Origin: Pseudomonadota bacterium | Lineage (GTDB): Bacteria; Pseudomonadota; Alphaproteobacteria; Rhizobiales; Rhizobiaceae | Assembly: GCA_023399465.1 (NCBI GenBank) | Contig: JAEWPB010000125.1 | Coordinates: forward strand, 1 to 64,000 | Direction of reading: 5' to 3' | DNA length: 64,000 nucleotides | Shown: positions 26,575 through 33,972 of the stretch, piece after piece | How positions within the stretch are numbered: position 1 is the stretch's first letter | Layout: every line of letters begins with the position of its first letter | Notes under the pieces: model-generated | Database searches by the model: none | What the model was told of the DNA's origin: nothing | The model's input: the letters and a program-made list of their open reading frames with translations, nothing else | Translations under genes and position numbers: made by a program

Positions 26575-27396
26575 ATGGTGCGAAACGACAAGAAAGTGCC
26601 CGAAAAGGGTACGCCCATCCTCCGGCTCACCAATGTCTCCAAGAACTTCGGGGCGGTATCGGCCCTGACCGACATCGAGCTGGAAGTGCGCGCCGGCGAG
26701 GTGGTTGCCCTCGTCGGGGACAACGGTGCCGGCAAGTCGACGCTGGTCAAGATTCTCGCGGGAGTCCACCAGCCATCCTCCGGCCATATCGAATTCTGCG
26801 GGGAGGAAGTCTCCCTCGACAGCCCCAGCCGGGCTCTCGAACTCGGGATCGCGACCGTCTTTCAGGATCTTGCGCTCTGCGAGAATCTCGACGTCGTCGC
26901 CAATCTCTTCCTCGGCCAGGAAATTTCGCCCTGGAACCTCGACGAGGTTGCCATGGAAGTCCGCGCCTGGACGCTGCTGAAGGAATTGGCCGCACGCATC
27001 CCGTCGGTGCGCGAGCCGATCGCCTCGCTGTCCGGCGGCCAGCGCCAGACGGTAGCCATCGCCCGTTCGCTGCTGCTCGATCCGAAGATCATCATGCTTG
27101 ACGAGCCGACCGCAGCCCTCGGGGTTGCGCAGACCGCCGAGGTGCTGAACCTGATCGAACGCGTGCGCGATCGCGGCCTCGGCGTCATCATCATCAGCCA
27201 TAACATGGAGGACGTCCGCGCGGTCGCCGACCGCATCGTCGTGCTGCGCCTGGGGCGCAACAACGGCGTGTTCAGTCCGGAAACCTCCAATCACGAACTT
27301 GTCGCTGCGATCACCGGCGCGACCGAGAACTCGGTTTCCCGCCGCCATGATCGTACCAGCGGGCACAATGCCGAACTGAGCGGGGGCGCCGCATGA
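26575..27396 (+). CDS. sugar ABC transporter ATP-binding protein (single ABC domain)
   Basis: 273 aa. Walker A is LVGDNGAGKST, the signature LSGGQRQTVAIARSL, Walker B IIMLDEPTAALG, and the switch region IIIISHNMEDV. There is one ABC domain, like FrcA/XylG-short types rather than the double-domain RbsA. The ATG at 26575 was chosen because it is the first in-frame start downstream of the previous gene that precedes the domain. Its stop overlaps the permease start by 4 bp. Confidence 0.92.
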   Translation: MVRNDKKVPEKGTPILRLTNVSKNFGAVSALTDIELEVRAGEVVALVGDNGAGKSTLVKILAGVHQPSSGHIEFCGEEVSLDSPSRALELGIATVFQDLALCENLDVVANLFLGQEISPWNLDEVAMEVRAWTLLKELAARIPSVREPIASLSGGQRQTVAIARSLLLDPKIIMLDEPTAALGVAQTAEVLNLIERVRDRGLGVIIISHNMEDVRAVADRIVVLRLGRNNGVFSPETSNHELVAAITGATENSVSRRHDRTSGHNAELSGGAA

Positions 27397-28655
27397 GCCA
27401 GAAAAATTCCAGCGAAAACACGAACCAGGCGCCCGCGCTCGACCGGAGCGATGTTCGCGTCAAGCACGACGAGGGCGTCGCGGGGATGCTCCGCAGCTTC
27501 GTCGACCGCATCCGGGCGGGCGATCTCGGCATGCTTCCGGTAGCGGTCGGCCTGATCGTCATCTCCACCGTTTTCAGCATTCTCAACCCGGTCTTCCTCG
27601 CGCCGAACAACCTCGTCAACCTGCTGTTCGACTGCGCGACGGTCGGCATCATCTCGCTCGGCATCGTCTGCGTGCTGCTGCTCGGCGAGATCGACCTATC
27701 GGTGGGCTCGATGAGCGGCCTGGCGTCGGCGATGATCGGCGTGTTGTGGGTGAATTCCGGATTACCGCTGGCAGTTGCCATCCTTGCCGCCCTGGCGATG
27801 GGAGCCGCGGTAGGCGCTGTCTACGCCGTGCTTTACAACCGGCTCGGAATGCCGAGCTTCGTGGCGACCCTTGCCGGTCTCCTGGCACTTCTCGGCCTGC
27901 AACTTTACATTCTCGGCCCCACCGGCAGCATCAACCTGCCCTATGCCTCGCCGCTCGTCCGTTTCGGCCAGGTCATGGTCATGCCCGACTGGATCTCGCA
28001 CGCGCTGGCATTGCTGCCCGGCGTGGTGATGGTCGTCGCGGGCCTCATCATCCGCAGGCGCCGGCAGGAGGTCAACCTCTCCTCCCAGCCGCTGAGCACC
28101 CTGCTGCTCAAGGCCGCACTGCTGACGATCGCCCTCGAATCCGCGGTCTTCTACCTCAATCTCGGCCGCGGCGTGCCGTGGATGTTCGGACTGTTCGTAC
28201 TGCTGGCGGTGGTGCTGAACTATGCCCTGACCAAGACCAAGTGGGGCCGGTCGATGTTCGCCGTCGGCGGCAATCGCGAGGCCGCGCGCCGCTCCGGCAT
28301 CAATGTCCGCCGCATCTATATGAGCGCCTTCATGCTGTGCTCGACGCTTGCTGCACTTGGCGGCATCCTGTCGGCCTCGCGCCTGGCCTCGTCCAGCCAG
28401 CAGGCAGGCACCGGCGACGTCAATCTCAACGCCATCGCGGCAGCGGTCATCGGCGGAACCAGCCTCTTCGGCGGCCGCGGCAGCGCCTATTCGGCCCTGC
28501 TCGGCATCATCGTCATCCAGGCCATCTCGAACGGCCTGACGCTTCTCAATCTCAGTTCGTCGCTGCGCTACATGATCACCGGTGGCGTGCTCGCCATCGC
28601 CGTCATCGTCGATTCGCTTGCGCGCCAGTCCCGTGTCAGCCACGGCAGGGCCTGA
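27393..28655 (+). CDS. sugar ABC transporter permease (XylH/RbsC family)
   Basis: 420 aa with about ten membrane segments. The BPD_transp_2 signature region is present: LGIVCVLLLGEIDLSVGSMS, then GMPSFVATLAGLL, and AIAAAVIGGTSLFGGRGSAY near the C-terminus, which is typical of XylH. The N-terminal 40 residues are polar. It overlaps the ATPase gene by 4 bp and is followed after 19 bp by the SDR. It forms the membrane channel of the pentitol-type importer. Confidence 0.92.
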   Translation: MSQKNSSENTNQAPALDRSDVRVKHDEGVAGMLRSFVDRIRAGDLGMLPVAVGLIVISTVFSILNPVFLAPNNLVNLLFDCATVGIISLGIVCVLLLGEIDLSVGSMSGLASAMIGVLWVNSGLPLAVAILAALAMGAAVGAVYAVLYNRLGMPSFVATLAGLLALLGLQLYILGPTGSINLPYASPLVRFGQVMVMPDWISHALALLPGVVMVVAGLIIRRRRQEVNLSSQPLSTLLLKAALLTIALESAVFYLNLGRGVPWMFGLFVLLAVVLNYALTKTKWGRSMFAVGGNREAARRSGINVRRIYMSAFMLCSTLAALGGILSASRLASSSQQAGTGDVNLNAIAAAVIGGTSLFGGRGSAYSALLGIIVIQAISNGLTLLNLSSSLRYMITGGVLAIAVIVDSLARQSRVSHGRA

Positions 28656-28674
28656 ACCAAACCGGAGGAAAACC

Positions 28675-29406
28675 ATGGCTGAACTCATGACTGGCAAGGT
28701 CGCCGCGATCACCGGCGCCGCATCCGGCATCGGACTTGAATGCGCCCGCACGCTCATCGCCGAAGGGGCGACCGTCGTCCTCATCGACCGCGCGAAGGAG
28801 AAGCTCGAGACGCTGTGCAAGGAACTTGGCGAGCGGGCGAAGCCCCTCGTCGTCGACCTTCTCGATGGCGACGATGTGTCCGGCATGCTGCCGCGCCTTC
28901 TCAAACTGACTGGCGGCCGGCTCGACATCTTCCATGCGAATGCCGGCGCCTATGTCGGCGGCCCCGTAGCCGAGGGCGATCCAGACGTCTGGGACCGCAT
29001 GCTGAACCTCAACATCAATGCCGCGTTCCGTTCGGTCCATGCGGTGCTGCCGCACATGATCGCCCAGAAGTCCGGGGACATCCTGTTCACCAGTTCGGTC
29101 GCCGGCGTCGTGCCGGTCGTCTGGGAGCCGATCTACACCGCCTCGAAATTCGCGGTTCAGGCTTTTGTCCATTCGACCCGCCGCCAGCTCGCGCCGCACG
29201 GAGTGCGGGTCGGCGCGGTGCTCCCCGGCCCCGTGGTCACCGCACTGATCGACGACTGGCCCAAGGCCAAGATGGAGGAAGCTCTCGCCAACGGTGGCCT
29301 GATACAGGCCAAGGAAGTGGCGGAAGCCGTTCTCTTCATGCTGTCGCGCCCGCGCAACGTCACCATCCGCGATCTCGTCATCCTGCCGACGAACGTCGAT
29401 CTCTGA
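28675..29406 (+). CDS. SDR dehydrogenase, ribitol 2-dehydrogenase-like
   Basis: 243 aa. The ATG at 28675 follows CCGGAGGAAAA. TGAASGIGLECA, HANAGAYVGG (NAG motif variant), and the catalytic YTASKFAVQAF are clear. The C-terminus VTIRDLVILPTNVDL is the pattern of ribitol/sorbitol-type dehydrogenases and the YdfG-like group. Placed between a sugar importer and an FGGY kinase, it would oxidise the imported polyol to a ketose. The exact polyol (ribitol, arabitol or other) is inference from context. Confidence 0.85.
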   Translation: MAELMTGKVAAITGAASGIGLECARTLIAEGATVVLIDRAKEKLETLCKELGERAKPLVVDLLDGDDVSGMLPRLLKLTGGRLDIFHANAGAYVGGPVAEGDPDVWDRMLNLNINAAFRSVHAVLPHMIAQKSGDILFTSSVAGVVPVVWEPIYTASKFAVQAFVHSTRRQLAPHGVRVGAVLPGPVVTALIDDWPKAKMEEALANGGLIQAKEVAEAVLFMLSRPRNVTIRDLVILPTNVDL

Positions 29407-29454
29407 TCGACAGCGGCATTCAAAACCAGTCCGAACTATCTGAAGAGCGTCATC

Positions 29455-31092
29455 ATGCCCCATGCCCCCAACACCTCCACGAACGGACAAGCGCGCTACG
29501 TCATCGGCGTGGACGTCGGAACGGGTAGTGCGCGCGCTGGCCTCTTCGACCTCGCCGGCAACATGCTCTCCGTCGCAAAGCGTGACATCACCCTGTTTCG
29601 CGAGGCCGGGGCGATCGTCGAGCAGTCGAGCACGGAGATCTGGGATGCGGTCTGCGCCGTGGTTCGCGAAGCGGTAGTTTCGGCAAAGGTGGATCCCGAG
29701 GCCGTGATCGGCCTCGGCTTCGACGCCACATGCTCGCTGGTGGTGCTTGGCGAAGGCGGCCGTCCCCTCGCCGTCGGCCCGTCCGAGGTTCCCGAGCGCG
29801 ATATCATCGTCTGGATGGATCATCGCGCCGTCGAGCAGGCCGAACGCATAAATGCCCTCGGCCATGACGTGCTGCGTTATGTCGGCGGGCGGATTTCTCC
29901 TGAAATGGAGACGCCCAAGGTGCTGTGGCTGAAGGAAAATCGCCCCGCAACCTTCCGCGAGGCCTGGCAGTTCTTCGATCTGGCCGACTTCCTGACCTGG
30001 AAGGCGACCGGCGACCTGGCGCGCTCGACCTGCACCGTGACCTGCAAATGGACCTATCTCGCTCATGAGCACAAATGGGATCCGACCTATTTCCGCAAGA
30101 TCGGCCTTTCCGAACTTGCCGATGAGAATTTCAGCCGGATCGGCAGGCAAATCGTCGAACCGGGCACGCCACTCGGCCACGGCCTGACCGAGGCCGCGGC
30201 GGCGGCGCTCGGCCTGAAACCCGGTACCGCGGTCGCGGCCGGCATGATCGACGCCCATGCCGGCGGCATCGGCACCGTCGGCATCGGCGGAAAGCCGCAG
30301 GACAACCTGGCCTATGTCTTCGGCACCTCTTCCTGCACCATGACCTCGACATCGCAGCCGGTTTTCGTGCCTGGCGTCTGGGGCCCCTACTACTCGGCCA
30401 TGGTTCCGGGCCTGTGGCTGAACGAAGGCGGCCAGAGCGCCGCCGGCGCCGCCATCGACCAGCTGCTGGCCTTCCATCCCGCCGCCGCCGAGGCCGCGGC
30501 GACTGCCCGCGCGCGCGGCGTAGCGCTGCCGGTCCTGATGGCCGAAGCCGCCGCGGCCAAGGCGACGGACATGTCGGACGTCGTGCGACTGGCCGAAGGC
30601 CTGCAGGTCGTTCCGGAATTCCTCGGCAATCGCGCCCCCTTCGCCGATCCGCATGCGCGGGCAGTGATCGTTGGCCTGGGCATGGATCGGGATTTTGACA
30701 GCCTTGTGTCGCTCTATGTCTCCGGATTGTGCGGCATCGGATACGGGTTGCGCCAGATCATCGAAACGCAGGCCGCCCTCGGCGTCAATGTCGAGCAGGT
30801 GGTGATCAGCGGCGGTGCCGGCCAGAGCGACCTCGTGCGTCAGGTGCTGGCGGATGCCTGCGGCAAGCCGGTGGTCGCGACCCGTTGCGAGGAACCGGTC
30901 TTGCTTGGATCGGCGACCCTCGGGACCGTCGCCGCAGGCGCCTTCCCCGACATGCGGGCTGCGATGGAAAACCTGTGCGCCGTCGCCCGGACCTACGAAC
31001 CGGGGCGTGGCGCGCTAGCCGAAATCCATGCCCGGCGCTACGATCATTTCAAGGCGTTGCAGGACATTGCCCGCAATATGCGCACCGTCTGA
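29455..31092 (+). CDS. FGGY-family pentulose kinase, ribulokinase-like
   Basis: 545 aa. The N-terminal FGGY domain begins YVIGVDVGTGSARAGLFDLA and contains IVWMDHRAVEQAERIN. The C-terminal domain has FGTSSCTMTSTSQPVFVPGV, NRAPFADPHARAVIVGLGMD and VVISGGAGQSDLVRQVLADA, as in D-ribulokinase/YDR109C-type members. It would phosphorylate the ketose made by the upstream SDR, allowing entry into the pentose phosphate pathway. A stem-loop 24 bp downstream marks the operon end. Confidence 0.9.
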   Translation: MPHAPNTSTNGQARYVIGVDVGTGSARAGLFDLAGNMLSVAKRDITLFREAGAIVEQSSTEIWDAVCAVVREAVVSAKVDPEAVIGLGFDATCSLVVLGEGGRPLAVGPSEVPERDIIVWMDHRAVEQAERINALGHDVLRYVGGRISPEMETPKVLWLKENRPATFREAWQFFDLADFLTWKATGDLARSTCTVTCKWTYLAHEHKWDPTYFRKIGLSELADENFSRIGRQIVEPGTPLGHGLTEAAAAALGLKPGTAVAAGMIDAHAGGIGTVGIGGKPQDNLAYVFGTSSCTMTSTSQPVFVPGVWGPYYSAMVPGLWLNEGGQSAAGAAIDQLLAFHPAAAEAAATARARGVALPVLMAEAAAAKATDMSDVVRLAEGLQVVPEFLGNRAPFADPHARAVIVGLGMDRDFDSLVSLYVSGLCGIGYGLRQIIETQAALGVNVEQVVISGGAGQSDLVRQVLADACGKPVVATRCEEPVLLGSATLGTVAAGAFPDMRAAMENLCAVARTYEPGRGALAEIHARRYDHFKALQDIARNMRTV

Positions 31093-31115
31093 TCGACTGT
31101 ACCAAGCGACCTTGA

Positions 31116-31138
31116 CCGAAGGGCCGGCAGCCCTTCGG
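31116..31138 (+). terminator. stem-loop at the end of the pentitol operon
   Basis: CCGAAGGGC at 31116-31124 and GCCCTTCGG at 31130-31138 form a perfect 9-bp stem with a 5-base loop, 23 bp after the kinase stop. There is only a weak T-containing tail. Confidence 0.65.
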
Positions 31139-31184
31139 CTTCGCCGTCAAACCACCCGGCGACCGTGCCCGGCGAGCACGAGGG

Positions 31185-31667
31185 CTATCTCGGAAAGTGG
31201 TACTTTTCCGTGATGTCCCAGAACCTGCGATTGATGTCGACCAGCGTCGCGATGCTTTCCCGGATGCGGGCGGTTTCCTGATCGTCCAGTGCTTCGATCT
31301 TTCCGTACTTGACCTCGTCCCGACCGTCGAAAATGCGCATCAGTTGCGTCAGCCCGCGTCCGCTCTCCGGATCGAAGGAATAGATGCAGTGATTGTACTT
31401 GTTGCGCAGCTTCGCTTCTTCTGAAAGTCGCCGGGTCGTATTGAGGATGTCGTTGCGACAATCGGCGGGCGTCTTCGCCATCTTGCACAGCCGCTCAACG
31501 AGATCGATGCGCGCCCGTGTGGTATTCAGGGTCAGGAAGATGACGATCGCGGTTTCCTTGTCCACTCCGGCGAGACCCGCGATCATGTGGATGAGAAGGC
31601 TCTCCGTATTGGTCCACGTGTAGTTGAGCTGGCCGACGAGCAGCAGAATATCCTGAAGTCTGGGCAT
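31185..31667 (-). CDS. hypothetical protein, 160 aa
   Basis: The ATG at 31667 has GGGGACG upstream; the same frame is open to 31856 but the extra part is basic and low quality. The product is mostly helical (DILLLVGQLNYTWTNTESLL; TRARIDLVERLCKMAKTPAD; RNKYNHCIYSFD; IRESIATLVDINRRFWDITE). The pattern N-x-T-E-S-L-L...A...R...L...RN-x-x-H/N resembles proteins of unknown role in many proteobacteria that may relate to HEPN-like/RiboL-PSP families; the RNKYNHC segment is similar to a HEPN Rx4-6H motif. This is a weak suggestion only. Confidence 0.6.
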   Translation of the reverse strand: MPRLQDILLLVGQLNYTWTNTESLLIHMIAGLAGVDKETAIVIFLTLNTTRARIDLVERLCKMAKTPADCRNDILNTTRRLSEEAKLRNKYNHCIYSFDPESGRGLTQLMRIFDGRDEVKYGKIEALDDQETARIRESIATLVDINRRFWDITEKYHFPR

Positions 31668-32226
31668 CGCGTCCCCATGGCGCTTTCGGCGCTCCCCGAG
31701 TGGTGCTGTTTTCCGCCTCGGCAAGCCGCTTGTCGGATCACTTCGGCTCAATGCAATCCTGCGTCGAACCCGAAGATACATCATGGGCGGTGATTGTGGA
31801 AACAGTCCACTTTCCAGCCGCGAGCCCTCAACCGATGCGGCCATCGACACCAACATTCGCTAGATAGCGAATGGACCAAAGATGACAGTCATTCCACCAG
31901 AAAGGCGTAGCCGTAGTTCCAATAGCGAGCTTCAATCGAAGGGGCTCGCAAGACAATCTACCGCCTGTTGGGACTGGGTGGAATATTGCCTTTCGCAGGA
32001 GATGATCGCGACGAAGCGATCAACCGTTACGCGTAAACGCACCTCCCCGGCACGAAAGGGAAGATCGAACCATCCGACAATACCTGAGTGCATGTGGCTT
32101 CCCGCCGCGTCGAACCCGCGCGTCCGGATGCCGGGCATAGCAATCATCGTCAACTTCCGCACGGCCAAGACCCCAAGGAGATGAATGGCGGTCGAGCTGT
32201 CGCGGGCCAGAGAAAAGGACACGACA
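31668..32226. other. intergenic region upstream of the type I secretion locus
   Basis: About 560 bp between divergent genes. Short frames exist (31882-32184 on +, 31932-32222 on -), but their translations are basic, low-complexity and lack any recognisable fold. The region should hold the promoter of the downstream secretion operon. AAGGAG at 32174-32179 is the ribosome binding site for an in-frame ATG at 32185, an alternative start of the next gene. Confidence 0.5.
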
Positions 32227-33852
32227 ATGGCAGGTAAACGGCCGATCTATGATCACGACCCGAAATATCCCGACCCGAAAAATCCCGATCCGGTGGACCC
32301 AGTGGATCCGGCGCAAGAACAGCAGCAGCAGCAACAGCAGCAGGAGCAGCAGCAACAGCAGCAGTCCCAGACCAGCGAGTCCTTTAACAGCAATACCAAC
32401 TCCAACTCCAACTCCAATTCCAATTCCAATTCGAACCTGAACACGACGACTGTTGATGTCACCGTCGATGTCGGGCTGGAAGGCTTCGAGCCGTCGGACG
32501 ACGACTTTGTCGACATCGACAGGTCCTCCGTCGACGGCTTGTTCAATACCAAGTTCGAGAACCTGCTGAATAATGCCCTCACCGGCGCCGGGAATGACGT
32601 GGCCAACGTCATCAACCAGATCGCCAACATGCAGGACAATGACAAGCTCGACAAAGCCGAGGTCAAGAACGACGCTGATGTCGACTTCAACCTTGATGCC
32701 AAGGGCGGTTTTGCCAAGTCTGACGACGGCATTGCATCCGGCGGCGGTGGCGGCAATAGCGGCCAGGCCTATGCCGATGGTGGCAAAGGTGCCGACGGCG
32801 GCTACGCTCAGGGCGGCGGGTCCACTGGTGGCAATGGGGATGGCGGATTTGCCGGTAGCCTCGCAGCCGGCGGCATCGGCCTTGGCGGTCTCGCAATCGC
32901 CGGCGACGGCAGCCAGGGCGGCGCCGCCACAAGTAGCAATGCCTCGGGCGGCGCCGCTAACGGCGGTGCCGGTGGGGCCGGCGGCAACGCAGCCGCACTC
33001 GGCCTCGGTCTCGGCCTCGGACTGGGCGCCGGTCTGGGTGTCGGCGTCGGCGTTGGTGATGAAGCTAACAGCACCGGCGGCGACGGCGGCGACGGCGCCG
33101 GCGGCGGTGCCGGCGGCGGCGCGAGCGGCGGCAATGGCGCAAATTCTGACGGCGGGGAAGTCGGAGGAGCCGGCATTGGTAGCGTGATCGGGTTGGTCAA
33201 CCCGATCCTAGTTGGCAACGGCAATGACAACGGCGACATCAACGACGCAAGCAACGGCGGTGCCGGCACCGGCGGGGAAGGCGGGGTCGGCGGCAACGGT
33301 GGAGCCGCTGGCGAAGGTGGAGCCGCGACTGGCGGCGATGGCGCCGGCAACGGGGCCGGCATCGGTGGCGTAGGTCTCGGGGCTGGCGGCGCGACTGCCA
33401 CGGCAGGAAACGGCGGCAACGGTGCTGCTGGCACCGGCGGCGACGCCACGACCGGCGACGCCGCCGGCGGGTCGTCCTTTGGCGGCGATGCCCTGGCCTA
33501 CGGCGGCACCGGCGGCAGCGCGTTGAGTGGCGCCTGGGCCGACGGCACCGGCGGCGAAAGTGCCGGCGGCTGGGCCTATGGCGGTTACGGTGGAGCGGGC
33601 GGAAACGGCGGCAGCGCGACGTCGGGCTACGGCGGCGCCGGTGGCGATGGCGGCCAGTGGGGTTCGGGTAACGGCGACGATGGCTTCGTCACCGGCACCA
33701 GCACCGCAAACGCCAACGCTGCAATCGACATCAAAGCCTTCAACCAGGATATCGTGATGGGCGCCAACCTGCAGCAGAACGCGATCGACATGACCGTGGT
33801 CGGCGGCAGCCTCACCAACACCGTGGTGGGTGAAGACGACGACGCCACCTGA
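32227..33852 (+). CDS. glycine-rich low-complexity protein, candidate type I secretion substrate
   Basis: 541 aa from the ATG at 32227 (AAAGGA 7 bases upstream); the ATG at 32185 with AAGGAG is equally possible and gives 555 aa. Blocks in order: an acidic Pro/Asp-rich start (DPKYPDPKNPDPVDPVDP), two poly-Gln runs split by Glu, a (Asn-Ser)n tract, a helical segment of about 90 residues (FENLLNNALTGAGNDVANVI), roughly 370 residues of Gly/Ala/Asn/Asp-rich repeats of GGxGG type, and a C-terminal part rich in Asn and hydrophobics (FNQDIVMGANLQQNAIDMTV, then GGSLTNTVVGEDDDAT). There is no Sec signal and no RTX GGxGxDxUx nonapeptides. An adjacent exporter (ABC plus HlyD proteins) suggests secretion. 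No named family was recognised; it superficially resembles PE_PGRS-like sequence. Confidence 0.8.
   Translation: MAGKRPIYDHDPKYPDPKNPDPVDPVDPAQEQQQQQQQQEQQQQQQSQTSESFNSNTNSNSNSNSNSNSNLNTTTVDVTVDVGLEGFEPSDDDFVDIDRSSVDGLFNTKFENLLNNALTGAGNDVANVINQIANMQDNDKLDKAEVKNDADVDFNLDAKGGFAKSDDGIASGGGGGNSGQAYADGGKGADGGYAQGGGSTGGNGDGGFAGSLAAGGIGLGGLAIAGDGSQGGAATSSNASGGAANGGAGGAGGNAAALGLGLGLGLGAGLGVGVGVGDEANSTGGDGGDGAGGGAGGGASGGNGANSDGGEVGGAGIGSVIGLVNPILVGNGNDNGDINDASNGGAGTGGEGGVGGNGGAAGEGGAATGGDGAGNGAGIGGVGLGAGGATATAGNGGNGAAGTGGDATTGDAAGGSSFGGDALAYGGTGGSALSGAWADGTGGESAGGWAYGGYGGAGGNGGSATSGYGGAGGDGGQWGSGNGDDGFVTGTSTANANAAIDIKAFNQDIVMGANLQQNAIDMTVVGGSLTNTVVGEDDDAT
32314..32364 (+). repeat. CAG/CAA trinucleotide tract (poly-Gln)
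   Basis: Seventeen consecutive codons of CAG, CAA, GAA and GAG encode Gln runs of eight and six with Glu between them, inside the glycine-rich protein gene. Near-pure CAG blocks (four in a row at 32320-32331) could slip during replication. Confidence 0.9.
32386..32436 (+). repeat. AAY-TCC hexanucleotide tandem repeat (Asn-Ser)n
   Basis: From 32398, AACTCC is repeated three times and AATTCC twice more, then AATTCG, with two degenerate units before. It encodes alternating Asn-Ser. The homogeneous DNA units suggest recent expansion, and unit-number changes would stay in frame. Confidence 0.9.
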
Positions 33853-33866
33853 CAGACACAAGCACC

Positions 33867-33891
33867 GGTCTCGCCCCTCGTGGGCGAGACC
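33867..33891 (+). terminator. perfect 10-bp stem-loop between the two candidate substrates
   Basis: GGTCTCGCCC at 33867-33876 pairs with GGGCGAGACC at 33882-33891 around a 5-base loop. It lies 14 bp after the glycine-rich gene stop and 81 bp before the next gene. It could be a partial terminator or an mRNA 3' end stabiliser that lets the first gene be expressed more than the rest. Confidence 0.6.
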
Positions 33892-33972
33892 TTCGTCGAT
33901 GCAATATGGAACACATCCGTATTGTCTTGCAAAATCTGACAATAGCCGCCCGCCGGCAGGAGGTTTCGACTC

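Noticed and set aside
31882..32184. 100-aa frame upstream of the secretion locus
   Set aside because: Basic, serine/arginine-rich sequence without a convincing start signal or homology; treated as intergenic.
32314..32436. CRISPR or mobile-element repeats
   Set aside because: The repeats are short in-frame codon tracts inside one gene, without spacers or terminal inverted repeats.
32808..33449. 213-aa proline/alanine-rich frame antisense to the glycine-rich gene
   Set aside because: Direct consequence of GGC/GCC-rich repeats read backwards.
32700..33720. RTX-type calcium-binding repeats in the glycine-rich protein
   Set aside because: Glycine-rich GGxGG units are present, but the GGxGxDxUx nonapeptide with regular hydrophobic ninth position is not.
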